The notes beneath the pieces were generated by a model. It was not told the origin of the DNA and ran no database searches. It worked only from the letters and a program-made list of their open reading frames with translations. A DNA stretch of 64,000 nt from NCBI GenBank assembly GCA_902771155.1, contig CACXVS010000001.1:1-64000 (forward strand), in the 5' to 3' direction. A program made the position numbers and the translations under genes. Of the stretch, positions 27,684-36,927 are shown piece after piece. The number at the start of each line of letters is the position of its first letter. Position 1 is the first letter of the stretch. This stretch comes from an uncultured Prevotellaceae bacterium (GTDB taxonomy: Bacteria > Bacteroidota > Bacteroidia > Bacteroidales > Bacteroidaceae).

Positions 27684-28739
27684 ATGACGAAGTCGTTGAA
27701 TCATCTTGTCTATGTGCTGGGATGCCTGCTGATGCTGGTAGCCCTGGCATCGTGTTCGGTGATCGACGAGGATTTGAGTGACTGTCAGCCAGAGGCATCG
27801 TTGCACTACGATCTGCAGCTGGTGACGAACCTGTCAACCGAGTTGCAGACGGAGTTGACGACGCAGACTGACATCCAACTTGCCAATGAGATCCGTGACC
27901 AACTGAGCGACATCTTCACCGACTTCGCCCATGACGTCGATCTCTCGTTCTACGATACAGTTGGCGACTCCGTGCTGTTGCAGAAGGATGAGCATATCAT
28001 GGATGCCAATCAGGCCAGTTACTCCTTGAATCTGCCGATGCGCCAATATATGCACTTGGCTGCGGCCAATGTAGTTGATAACGATATTGTGGATATCATT
28101 AACGACAACCGCTGCCACCAGTCTATGGTTTCTCAGGTGATTCGCGACACGATTGATTCTCATACGACGGGTATCTTTACAGCCCGTCAGCCGATAGAGG
28201 TGCTGGGCGATGTGAGTCAGCATTTCGATGTCCATCTGTATATGGTCAACTGTGCAGCTGCCTTGGTAATCGATCCCAGAGAACGAGTGACACTTGATGA
28301 CGTCCGTGTCTTCAGTACGGGTTTTGCCACAGGTTTCAACATCTGCGACAGTATCTATCAGTTTGATAGGTATTCACCCATCATCAGAACTACTCTAGTA
28401 GATTTGGAGAATCAGTCGGAGGGTGCTTTCGTGTCCGTAAACTTCCCTTCGCGGGATCCCGACAATCCCAATGACACTCGTTCTGTGATTGAGACAGAGG
28501 AACCGTTTATCGCTCAGCCCGGCGAGGAGGCACTCTGGGAGTTCCAAGTCTATGTGCCTCAGCCCAACGGAAACGTCAAGACGCCTTTGCGTTCGGGACA
28601 GTTCAAGATAATCCAATGCTGGATAGGAGATAATGGTGAGATTATTGTTCCATCGGAAAATCCTGATCCAGGTACTTCTAATGAGGTGACGACGTCGGTG
28701 ACATTTGACTGGAAGCCAGGACTGGTGATTGAGAATTAG
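27684..28739 (+). CDS. FimB/Mfa2-family fimbrial anchor lipoprotein
   Basis: 351 residues. Lipobox ALASC (Cys24) followed at once by SVIDEDLSDC, the hallmark of FimB/Mfa2 proteins, and LVTNLSTELQTEL. In Porphyromonas these lipoproteins anchor the fimbria in the outer membrane and limit its length. It has no Thr-Arg-(Met/Ala) motif, consistent with an anchor that is not proteolytically matured. It ends in FDWKPGLVIEN, resembling the C-terminal strand of its pilin-like neighbours. Six bases separate it from lipoprotein A. Confidence 0.88.
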   Translation: MTKSLNHLVYVLGCLLMLVALASCSVIDEDLSDCQPEASLHYDLQLVTNLSTELQTELTTQTDIQLANEIRDQLSDIFTDFAHDVDLSFYDTVGDSVLLQKDEHIMDANQASYSLNLPMRQYMHLAAANVVDNDIVDIINDNRCHQSMVSQVIRDTIDSHTTGIFTARQPIEVLGDVSQHFDVHLYMVNCAAALVIDPRERVTLDDVRVFSTGFATGFNICDSIYQFDRYSPIIRTTLVDLENQSEGAFVSVNFPSRDPDNPNDTRSVIETEEPFIAQPGEEALWEFQVYVPQPNGNVKTPLRSGQFKIIQCWIGDNGEIIVPSENPDPGTSNEVTTSVTFDWKPGLVIEN

Positions 28740-28766
28740 TTTTGTGTTTAGTGTTTAGATTATAAA

Positions 28767-30569
28767 GTGAAAAGGATATTTGAACATAGCAGACTGAAGA
28801 TGTGGATGAGCCTTTTGGGACTGATCCTGCTGATGGGTTGTACCAAGGAGGATGATGGCGATAAGCCAATAGAGTATGTGAAGACGCAGTTTAACTTCTC
28901 TCTTCCTCTAAAACAGTCTGGCCTTTCCCCGCGCACCCGAATGGGTGGAGATGTGGTGCAGAAGGACGGTACTGATGAACAGTTCCGTGGCATCGACGAC
29001 GTCCGTCTGCTCTGTTATAATACGGGTGCAGAGGTTCCCTCCAAGGACGATACCAATATTGGGAATATCATCGAGATCAACACCTCTGGCAGAGATGTCA
29101 ATACCGAAGTGACAGAAGACGACTACTCACTCTGTCAGGAGATTACGATTCCTGTTTCTACATCTTATTTTGGTTTCTATGCCCATTCTGCTGATGCTCC
29201 GACCACCCATGAAGAAAAAATGCAATATGGCATTGTTGAGACCGTTGGTCTAGATAGGAATTCCTATAACGACAATAGTGGCGTCTATTTCAAGCCTGTA
29301 CCTATCTGTACCTCAGAGGCTCCGTTTGGTGGTAGTGCCGTTGGTCAGGCTTTGCTCGATATGCTCAACGACCTGATGAATACTTCCGTTTCTGCCGCTG
29401 CTCCTAACGACAAGTGGGGGACAACTGACAATGTCTATCTCAACGAGGCCTACCAGCGTATGACGCAGCTGCAGGCCCTCTCTTCTGAACATGTGCAGAT
29501 TATGTTGGCGGCCATCAACAGAATCATCAACTACAAACCGCCGTATCCTTATGACAATCAGGCCGTTGACCTGGCAGCTGCCATTACGGCGAAGATTGCC
29601 AGTTATTGCACATCGGCCCCTGCTGCCGATGCAGAAACGATCGAATTGAAGGAGGCTTATCAGGGATTCCCTGTCGACCTCCATCTGCCTGTTGGTGCTG
29701 CTCGCATCGTGTGGGATGCTGACCAGGGTAAATTCGTGGTCCCTGATAACCATTCCTATGGGGCAAACATCACGGTGGCTTCTCTCAACGATTATGTCTA
29801 TCCGATGAACTTGCAATACCAGATTTTCTCCGATATCCTGGCTTCTGATAACCTTGTCGTCCAGTCGGAAGATAATCCAGATGTGACAAACCAGTATGAG
29901 GACTGGGACGATCTGATTGACAATGGCTATATTGGTGCATCGAAGGAGGTGCAGAAGACCACGCAGTCTGTAGCCATGGTCAAACAGGTTGAATATGCCG
30001 TGGGGCGCATGGCGCTCGAGGTGAGAATTGCTTCATCTGATAATGTCTTTGACGCGAAAAATAAGGTGGTGGATGTCTCCAATGGTTTTACGCTGAAAGG
30101 CTTTGTCATCGGCGGACAGCGCGAGGTCGATTTCAATTTCCAGCCTGTTTCTGGCAGTAAGACATACGCCATCTACGACTCTTATATGACGGGTAGTCCG
30201 CAGTCTGTGAAACGTCATGACTGGACGGAGCCCAGCTATATCCTCGGCTTGGGAACGGAAGCTGACCAAAAGGTTAACATAGCCTTGGAACTGGTGAACC
30301 TTGGCGATGATTTCCAGGGTGCCGACGGTGTGATTGCCCATGGGGCCACGTTCTATTTGGTAGCTCAGTTGGATCCGGCACAGGATACTACGAACGACCT
30401 GAATAAGGTCTTCGATCGTGATTACGCCACTCAGGTGCGACTGACGATCAAGAGTCTGGCCACAGCCACCTACGGACTGCCGAACCTCGACATTCCCATT
30501 ATGGCGTTGGCTGTGAGTGTCAACCTTGTCTGGGAAGAGGGGCTCTGGTATAATGAAATTCCATTATGA
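28767..30569 (+). CDS. Pilin-like lipoprotein B (paralogue of A, C and D)
   Basis: 600 residues from a GTG start, chosen because it supplies the basic n-region (MKRIFEHSRLK) before the hydrophobic core; an ATG at 28800 would leave none. Lipobox LLMGC (Cys25) then TKEDD, matching the acidic surface-export signal of Bacteroidetes lipoproteins. RTRMGG (Arg58), EQFRGIDDVR, LPVGAARIVW, QSVAMVKQVEYAVGR, FVIGGQREVDFNF, GATFYLVAQLDP and LPNLDIP mark it as the same family as A, C and D. Predicted pilus subunit processed at the Arg. Confidence 0.75.
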   Translation: MKRIFEHSRLKMWMSLLGLILLMGCTKEDDGDKPIEYVKTQFNFSLPLKQSGLSPRTRMGGDVVQKDGTDEQFRGIDDVRLLCYNTGAEVPSKDDTNIGNIIEINTSGRDVNTEVTEDDYSLCQEITIPVSTSYFGFYAHSADAPTTHEEKMQYGIVETVGLDRNSYNDNSGVYFKPVPICTSEAPFGGSAVGQALLDMLNDLMNTSVSAAAPNDKWGTTDNVYLNEAYQRMTQLQALSSEHVQIMLAAINRIINYKPPYPYDNQAVDLAAAITAKIASYCTSAPAADAETIELKEAYQGFPVDLHLPVGAARIVWDADQGKFVVPDNHSYGANITVASLNDYVYPMNLQYQIFSDILASDNLVVQSEDNPDVTNQYEDWDDLIDNGYIGASKEVQKTTQSVAMVKQVEYAVGRMALEVRIASSDNVFDAKNKVVDVSNGFTLKGFVIGGQREVDFNFQPVSGSKTYAIYDSYMTGSPQSVKRHDWTEPSYILGLGTEADQKVNIALELVNLGDDFQGADGVIAHGATFYLVAQLDPAQDTTNDLNKVFDRDYATQVRLTIKSLATATYGLPNLDIPIMALAVSVNLVWEEGLWYNEIPL

Positions 30570-30594
30570 TAATAATAACTAAAAATATGTGATT

Positions 30595-32655
30595 ATGAAG
30601 AAAAGTCATTTGATTGCCCTGATGGCGGCTGGTGCTCTGATGAGCTTTGCGGGTCTGACAGCCTGTTCATCCTCTAGCGAAGTGGATGTGGTGAACAAGC
30701 CCAATGTCGAGTACGACCATGAGGGAAATGCCGGTGTCCGTCCCGAGTTTGTCATTTCCTTCCCCCGTTCGGTGGTGAACAGCAAGACTCGAATGGAAGG
30801 AGATGTGACGCAGAGTGCAGGTACCTCTGCGCAGTTCCGTGGGATGGACAACATCCGTCTGATTCCCTTCAATGAGGAACCCAAGAGCGGCTCTGAGAAA
30901 TTTGCGAGCATCATGAGCCTGACGAGTATCCAGGCCCTGAAGAAGGAAGGTACTCTGAATTATAAGGTCTATGCTGACCAGTTTGTGCCTGTGAGTACGA
31001 AGTACTTCCTTTTCTATGGGAAGGCCATCAACTATACGGCCGAGTCGGATATCACGGAGATGGACGACAAGTTCAAGTTCGGCGTGATTAAGGCTAGCGG
31101 TCTGTCGGATGATGAGTTCTTTTCTACCAAGAATCTCAGTTTCGGTCTTGAGCAGATTAATGCCAGTACGGATCAACAGGCTGGTAACAGCGTGGGGCGC
31201 AATGTGGTGCAGTTGATGACCAGTTTGGCCAATATCACATCTACTGCCGGTGCTCCCCATTCAACATGGAGCACTACAACCAATCTGACCCTGTCGAGAC
31301 TGTATAAGAATTTTATTGGTACGACGGTTTCTTCATCCAATAGTCTGTCTGCCATCTTAGGCATGATCTATGAAGGTTTGGAGCGTGTGGCTGCAGCCGA
31401 CCCTGCTCGTCCGTTGGCTGATAAGATCAAGACGACGATTGAGAGCGTCTGTTCATCTACACCAGTCACAGGTAGTCCTGTGTCTCTGAACAGTGACTAT
31501 GCCGGTTATCCTGGTAATATCGGTTTGCCCGATGGTGCAGCCCGCGTGCGTTGGAATGGCACCAAGTTCGAGGATATGTCGGCCAACTATGGCGGAGGTC
31601 TTAAGGGTATGAAGCTGACAGATTATGTCTATCCTGCTGCTCTCTGGTATTACATCAGCACACCGCTGAAAGCCTCCAGCTCTGTGGAGTCGGTCAACTA
31701 CGACGCTCAGGACAGCTGGGCGAAGGTCATTAATGCCGTTTATAAAGGCGCTGATGCCGAGGTGGACGGTTCCACGCAGTCCGTCGCTCTGGTTAATCCT
31801 GTGGAGTATGCCGTTGGTCGCATTGAGACACAGATCAAGATGGACGATGGCACGTTCTACGACGGTGCAGGAAATGAAATTGTTGTAGGTGATGGTTACA
31901 CGATGAAGGGTTTGCTCTTTGGCGGACAAAACAGCGTGGGCTTCGATTTCAGTACTAAAGGTAGTGAGAGTTGGACCATCTATGACCGTAAGTTGGCAGG
32001 TAGCATCGTTGCTAAGAAGAATAGCACCAGCGCTGTCAACCACACATTGGCCTTGGAGACTAAGAAAGACAAGCCGGTCTTTGCTGCGCTCGAGTTGGTA
32101 AACGGTGGTGAGGCTTTCCAGGGTGCTGATGGCATTATCCCTGCTGGTGGCACGTTCTACCTGTCGGTGGAACTTGATCCGAAGGCTTCAACGACCACAG
32201 GCTATAACGAGACCGTCAACAAGATCGTGATGAAAGACTATGTTACCAAGGTGATAGTGAAGATTAACAATGGTAATACAACGGTAGATCGTAATGGTGA
32301 TGGTACGCCTGATAAATACGTCTTTGACCCAGAAACCGGTCTGCCTGTCGGTGTGGATGCCAATGGTGATGGTGAGGAGGATCCTTACGATATCGATGGT
32401 GATGGCACAGAAGACACATTTGTAACAGAAGCCGACAAAGGTGGTCCTGGCTGGGACACGGATGGTGACGGCATCGTGGATATCCCTGTACTGCCTAATC
32501 CCTCCAATGGCCAGTATCCAGATAATCCTAATGTTCCCGAGGGTCTCGGCAAAGCCACCAACGGCATTCCGAATCTGACCAGTCCTGGTGTAGAGTTGGG
32601 CACGTCTGTCAATCTGGAGTGGACCCCAGGTCTGACATTGACGCCGGAGATTTAA
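30595..32655 (+). CDS. Pilin-like lipoprotein C with calcium-binding-type repeats
   Basis: 686 residues from the ATG giving MKKSHLIALM (an in-frame GTG lies six bases earlier). Lipobox LTAC (Cys24). KTRMEG (Arg66), AQFRGMDNIRLIPF, LPDGAARVRW, YPAALWYYIS, QSVALVNPVEYAVGR, LLFGGQNSVGFDF and GGTFYLSVELDP mirror B. Between about residues 563 and 630 it carries an insert rich in DxDGxxD (DRNGDGTPD, DANGDGEEDPYD, DIDGDGTED, DTDGDGIVD), like thrombospondin type 3 repeats. The family ending (IPNLTSPGV..LEWTPGL) resumes after the insert. Predicted pilus subunit, possibly stabilised by calcium. Confidence 0.75.
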   Translation: MKKSHLIALMAAGALMSFAGLTACSSSSEVDVVNKPNVEYDHEGNAGVRPEFVISFPRSVVNSKTRMEGDVTQSAGTSAQFRGMDNIRLIPFNEEPKSGSEKFASIMSLTSIQALKKEGTLNYKVYADQFVPVSTKYFLFYGKAINYTAESDITEMDDKFKFGVIKASGLSDDEFFSTKNLSFGLEQINASTDQQAGNSVGRNVVQLMTSLANITSTAGAPHSTWSTTTNLTLSRLYKNFIGTTVSSSNSLSAILGMIYEGLERVAAADPARPLADKIKTTIESVCSSTPVTGSPVSLNSDYAGYPGNIGLPDGAARVRWNGTKFEDMSANYGGGLKGMKLTDYVYPAALWYYISTPLKASSSVESVNYDAQDSWAKVINAVYKGADAEVDGSTQSVALVNPVEYAVGRIETQIKMDDGTFYDGAGNEIVVGDGYTMKGLLFGGQNSVGFDFSTKGSESWTIYDRKLAGSIVAKKNSTSAVNHTLALETKKDKPVFAALELVNGGEAFQGADGIIPAGGTFYLSVELDPKASTTTGYNETVNKIVMKDYVTKVIVKINNGNTTVDRNGDGTPDKYVFDPETGLPVGVDANGDGEEDPYDIDGDGTEDTFVTEADKGGPGWDTDGDGIVDIPVLPNPSNGQYPDNPNVPEGLGKATNGIPNLTSPGVELGTSVNLEWTPGLTLTPEI

Positions 32656-32683
32656 TGTCAATTTTGAATGATTATATAAGAAT

Positions 32684-32690
32684 AGGAGAG
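32684..32690 (+). promoter_or_regulatory. Ribosome-binding site for the GTG start of lipoprotein D
   Basis: AGGAGAG, 5 bp before GTG at 32696. Clear Shine-Dalgarno sites are unusual in this phylum, so this one helps decide the start. Confidence 0.6.
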
Positions 32691-32695
32691 AAAAA

Positions 32696-34573
32696 GTGAA
32701 GCGATTGCTCATCATCATAGGACTGTTGACGGTCATCCTGACAGGATGTCAGAAGCAGGACGACGTGTTGGATACCCCGACACACGAGCCTGACGTCAAC
32801 TATGTCCTGGCTGACCTGGCCCTGTCGCTGCCGCCTTCATCCCCTGGTACACGCATGGTTCAAGGCGTCACCGAGGGTGGAACTGCTAGCAGCTTCCGCG
32901 GTATCAGCCAGTTGAGCATCATTCCGTTCGCTAAGCGTGGTACGATTGAGAAGACCGATAAGCCGTCGATCATTGAGATCAGCAATAGTACAAATACGTT
33001 CTCTCCAATACCCGACAATGAGCATTACCGCTATTATGAGAAGGTATTCCTGAACCATGGTGTAGCCTCGTTCCTCACCTATGGACAGGGCTCTAAGACT
33101 AGTCCTGCAAGGCCTGAAGGTGTCTCTGACAAAGTTTTCTTTGGATCGCTGATACCGAAGGTGGCAGGTGTGGTGCAGACGTCCGTTCCCGACAAGGTGA
33201 ACATGACGGCTGGTGACCTGAGTTTTGAACTGGAGACCATCTATAATGAGAAAGATGCCAACGACAGACTGATTGTTCCTAAAGAGGCGACTGACATTGC
33301 AGCCTATCTGTCATTTATTGCTGATGCGAAGGTTATAGTGAATGACAAAGAGGCTGATTGGAAGAGTGCGGTCAACCCGAATTTATTGCTTCTTTATAAG
33401 AGCTTTATCAACGATTTGGGTGGGGGAAAATATGGTCTCATTGCTGGTTCTGCTGCTAATACAAAGGCATACGTGAATCGCTATTACGAGCAACTCGGTG
33501 ATCTTATGAAAGATATCCCGGATTATACTGACGCATATAAAATAGCCATAGAGGTACGGCGGAGAATCAGAGAATATAATGGTGGTGTGACATTCGATAA
33601 TGCGACGAAGAAGGTTACTAGTCTGGGTGCCTGTGACAACTATCCTTCCGACAAGAATCTTCCCGATGGTGCTGCCGCCCTGCAATGGGCTAAGAAGTCT
33701 GATAACACCTACGGTTTTGTACCTCAGATCCAGACCACGACCATGGCGAATGTCAGTTCGATGAACCGCTATACCTATCCTGCCGAACTTTACTATTATG
33801 GTAATAGTCTGATCAAGACCTCGAATACGGAAGTGCCCGAGGCGGCATACAGCGGAAAGGAGTCATGGGCAGGAATTGTAAATGACCTCTACACCTCGGG
33901 CACCGTCATCTCTACCAATACCAAGGCGGTGGCCATCGTGGATCCCATGCAGTATGCTGTGGCACGCGTTCAAGGTAAAGTTCAGGCTGAGTCTTCAACA
34001 GGTTCTTTGCCTGATGCAGACGGAATATCTGTCCCTTTGAATAATGGAGAGCAGAATTCTTTCAAGATCACAGGTATGATCATCAGCAAACAGTACCCCG
34101 TGAATTTCGACTTTACGCCGAAGCACGACGGTGCGTCGGAGGACAATGAGCACTTTGTCTATGACAGCTATCTGTCAAGTAGTCCGATGTATCTGACTAC
34201 CGAAGGAACTGGTGATTTCTATACCATGGCCCTCCAGAGTCATGACAACGACGATGTCATGGTAATCATGGAGTTCGAGAACAACAGTGGAGTTGACTTC
34301 CAAGGTGAGAACGGCGTCGTCTATAACGGAACGAAGTTCTATCTGGCCGGTAAGGTGAAAGTCTCTGCAGGAGACAAAACCAACGTGGATTCGGATGCAC
34401 AGAAGCGTGTCTTTACGCAAGATCATACGACCATCATCGGCATGAAGGTCAATTCATTGGCGAAAGCCTATAATGTGATGCCCAATATCCAGAGCGGACG
34501 ACTCGAGGTGGGCATTGAGATTAATCTGAAGTGGGAACAGTCAACCCCTCAAACAATTGTTTTTGGAGAATAA
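32696..34573 (+). CDS. Pilin-like lipoprotein D (paralogue of A, B and C)
   Basis: 625 residues from a GTG start behind a good RBS. Lipobox ILTGC (Cys18), then QKQDD. GTRMVQ (Arg53) and SSFRGISQLSIIPF follow; further family marks are LPDGAAALQW, YPAELYYYGNSLIKTS, TKAVAIVDPMQYAVAR, MIISKQYPVNFDF and GTKFYLAGKVK, with the ending MPNIQSGRLEVGIEINLKW. It lacks the GGQ seen in the others (SKQ instead), so it is the most diverged. One base separates its stop from the next ATG. Predicted pilus subunit. Confidence 0.75.
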   Translation: MKRLLIIIGLLTVILTGCQKQDDVLDTPTHEPDVNYVLADLALSLPPSSPGTRMVQGVTEGGTASSFRGISQLSIIPFAKRGTIEKTDKPSIIEISNSTNTFSPIPDNEHYRYYEKVFLNHGVASFLTYGQGSKTSPARPEGVSDKVFFGSLIPKVAGVVQTSVPDKVNMTAGDLSFELETIYNEKDANDRLIVPKEATDIAAYLSFIADAKVIVNDKEADWKSAVNPNLLLLYKSFINDLGGGKYGLIAGSAANTKAYVNRYYEQLGDLMKDIPDYTDAYKIAIEVRRRIREYNGGVTFDNATKKVTSLGACDNYPSDKNLPDGAAALQWAKKSDNTYGFVPQIQTTTMANVSSMNRYTYPAELYYYGNSLIKTSNTEVPEAAYSGKESWAGIVNDLYTSGTVISTNTKAVAIVDPMQYAVARVQGKVQAESSTGSLPDADGISVPLNNGEQNSFKITGMIISKQYPVNFDFTPKHDGASEDNEHFVYDSYLSSSPMYLTTEGTGDFYTMALQSHDNDDVMVIMEFENNSGVDFQGENGVVYNGTKFYLAGKVKVSAGDKTNVDSDAQKRVFTQDHTTIIGMKVNSLAKAYNVMPNIQSGRLEVGIEINLKWEQSTPQTIVFGE

Positions 34574-34574
34574 G

Positions 34575-35810
34575 ATGAATAAGGATTATAGACATATAGG
34601 CCTCTGGTTGTGCAGCATGTTGATGTTGCTCTGTACGGCCTGTAGCAGTAGTGATGGTGACTCAGAAGATGACACGCCCAAAGCTCACCTGCTTCAGCTC
34701 AATATCTTTACACCGGAGCATCCTGTGGTGACGCGTGCTGAGATGGTGAACTCGAACGATGATGAGAATGTGAACAACATGGACATCTGGGTCTTCGCCA
34801 GTGAGGCATCAGAGCATTTCCCTGTCGGCACACTGGTGGGGTATGTGCATGTTGACATCTCTTCGCCGTCTTCATTTGAGGGAGGAACCTACCAGATGTC
34901 GGTCAGTGAGGATTTTGTTAACGAGCATCCCAATGTGGATGTCTATGTGGCTGCTAATGTGAAGAATGCCAACACAGGTCTTTCCCTGACAAATAATTCG
35001 TCTGTGTCATCTCTGAGTGATGCCCAGTTGGTAGAAGGTCAGGGCTGCTTTGGATTGGCTACGCCTACATCGACGCCACCATTGGAAGGGCTGCCCATGT
35101 CAGGCGTGTTGAAAAATAAGGAGATCAACATTTCCCGTACGCCCCTGCTGAGTGTTGATGACCCCGTGAAGGTGGTACGTGCCGTCTCTAAGGTGCGCTT
35201 TATCTTCAGCCGCACGGATTCGGATTTCGGTAGTGCTGAAGAACTGCACGTCAATAGTATCATGCTCAACGGCGAGATGATTCCTCAAGAAGAATATCTG
35301 TTCTTGAATGGGGCGTATGATGATCCTTTGATTCCGAAGTTCCGTACAGGCGGTACTTACTTAGCTGATGAGAAGACTTTGGCTTCCGGTCTTGAGACCA
35401 CTGCCATCCCCACCTGTACCTATCCCGCCCGATATGCATACGACCCGAATAAAGAAGGCCAGTTAAGCGGACAGGCTTACGAAGATCTGATCAATCAAGG
35501 CCTTCGTGGTCATTTTATAGAAGGCGATTATACTGAAGGGCAGCCCTATGAACTGGCTGAACTGAGATGTTTCTACTTCCGGGAATCGGATAAGCAGTTA
35601 AGAGGAAAGATCTATTACACCATTGGTAATGGTGGTGAGGGGTGGCCGAAGTATTCTGAGTTCGTGATGACGAATGGAGAGAATTTCGCCCGCAACCATA
35701 CGTGGATTGTCTTTGGCTACTTCGCTGGAAAAGAAACCCTCAAGGTGACCAGCGTAGATGTCACTGACTGGAACCAAACAACGAATAGTCATCCAGTGTA
35801 TAACTGGTAG
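34575..35810 (+). CDS. Mfa1-like/fimbrillin-type lipoprotein
   Basis: 411 residues from the ATG just after the preceding stop. Lipobox LLCTAC (Cys23) followed by SSSDGDSEDD, an acidic surface-export type signal. The mature start has LLQLNIFTPEHPVVTRAEM with Arg54, then NMDIWVFAS, the usual opening of Bacteroidales major fimbrillins. The middle is beta-rich (VDVYVAANVKN, VRAVSKVRFIF) and the C-terminus has ARNHTWIVFGYF, close to the conserved end of Mfa1/FimA-like proteins. Predicted type V pilin, probably a shaft or accessory subunit. Confidence 0.8.
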   Translation: MNKDYRHIGLWLCSMLMLLCTACSSSDGDSEDDTPKAHLLQLNIFTPEHPVVTRAEMVNSNDDENVNNMDIWVFASEASEHFPVGTLVGYVHVDISSPSSFEGGTYQMSVSEDFVNEHPNVDVYVAANVKNANTGLSLTNNSSVSSLSDAQLVEGQGCFGLATPTSTPPLEGLPMSGVLKNKEINISRTPLLSVDDPVKVVRAVSKVRFIFSRTDSDFGSAEELHVNSIMLNGEMIPQEEYLFLNGAYDDPLIPKFRTGGTYLADEKTLASGLETTAIPTCTYPARYAYDPNKEGQLSGQAYEDLINQGLRGHFIEGDYTEGQPYELAELRCFYFRESDKQLRGKIYYTIGNGGEGWPKYSEFVMTNGENFARNHTWIVFGYFAGKETLKVTSVDVTDWNQTTNSHPVYNW

Positions 35811-35826
35811 AAGATAAAGATTGAAT

Positions 35827-36924
35827 ATGAAGTTGAATAGATACATATACTCAGGTTTGCTGACAACACTGCTCTTAGGGTGGGGAAGTCTGCTGACGTG
35901 TTGTACTTCGGATACGGTGGAAAATGAGGCGAAGCAACCTCAAGAGCCGCAGCACGGGGAACAGGTAGGTGAGCCGCTGTGGGTAGCATCGCTGACTCGA
36001 GCTGACAATGACCCTGTGGATGCGCCTGATCCCATGAAGGACGAGAAGATCTGTCTGTTCCTGACTCATGGTCAGACCACTTCGAGCGGTATCGTATTGT
36101 ATAAAGGGAAATCGGATGCCAGCACAGGTAGTGATATCAATTGGGATTCTTCACCTTTGTATGTGAAACCAGGCAATGACTATGAAGTCTTCGGTTTCAT
36201 GCCTTCTTCTGAGGTTACAGGAACTCCAAATATTTCTTTCTCAGGCAGTGCGGTGACCATGAATATCAACGGCATCAATGCCGTGTCGGCGAAGGATGTT
36301 TGTGTGGTGATCGGTGCAAGCTCTGTCGGAGAGACAATTACGCCGGGCTCATTCAACTATCATGCACCGGAAAATACGGAGGTTGGCTATGGCGTCGATC
36401 TGCTGGCCGACCATCTCTTCGCTTCAGCTATGTTCCAGTTCAAGGTTCATGCCGACTACGACAAGTTGCGCACCGTCAAGCTAAAGAAGGTGACGATGAA
36501 GCTGAAGAGCGAAAGTTCATTGCCTGCTAAGGTGAATGCAACCGTCACCCTGACCAAGGGCAATACCAGTCCTATTACAAACGTGGAATTGACTTCAGGA
36601 TCTGGGACATACGAACCGGTAGAGCTGTTCTCGGATAATGGTTATGCTTTAAAAGTCAATGAGAGCAAAGACGTGGCGGTTTATTTCAACCCAGCCTATA
36701 AAGGCGACCTGGTGCTGGTCAGCACCTACGATGTCTTTGACAAGCAGGGCAACCTGACGCGTGAGAACTGCACGGCAGAGAATGGTCTGGGCAGTATCCT
36801 CAATGTGTCCAGTATGGTGAGGGGCGCTCAGATGGTTATTCCGTTGACGGTTCGTCCCACTTATTTATATGTATTATCTGAATCGGATTGGGACTATGAC
36901 GTTCCTTCCGTTGAAACTGATTGA
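35827..36924 (+). CDS. Fimbrillin-like (Mfa_like_1-type) lipoprotein
   Basis: 365 residues from the ATG at 35827. Lipobox LLTC (Cys25 or Cys26). LTRADN places Arg58 at the same site as in the other pilin-like precursors. KICLFLTHG, YVKPGNDYEVFGFMPSS and LLADHLFASAMFQFKVHAD fit the fimbrillin-like family seen in many Bacteroidales surface loci. It ends with a strand-rich segment (SMVRGAQMVIPLTVRP). Only three bases separate it from the first giant gene, suggesting a functional link. Possibly a tip or adapter subunit (inference). Confidence 0.75.
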   Translation: MKLNRYIYSGLLTTLLLGWGSLLTCCTSDTVENEAKQPQEPQHGEQVGEPLWVASLTRADNDPVDAPDPMKDEKICLFLTHGQTTSSGIVLYKGKSDASTGSDINWDSSPLYVKPGNDYEVFGFMPSSEVTGTPNISFSGSAVTMNINGINAVSAKDVCVVIGASSVGETITPGSFNYHAPENTEVGYGVDLLADHLFASAMFQFKVHADYDKLRTVKLKKVTMKLKSESSLPAKVNATVTLTKGNTSPITNVELTSGSGTYEPVELFSDNGYALKVNESKDVAVYFNPAYKGDLVLVSTYDVFDKQGNLTRENCTAENGLGSILNVSSMVRGAQMVIPLTVRPTYLYVLSESDWDYDVPSVETD

Positions 36925-36927
36925 TAG

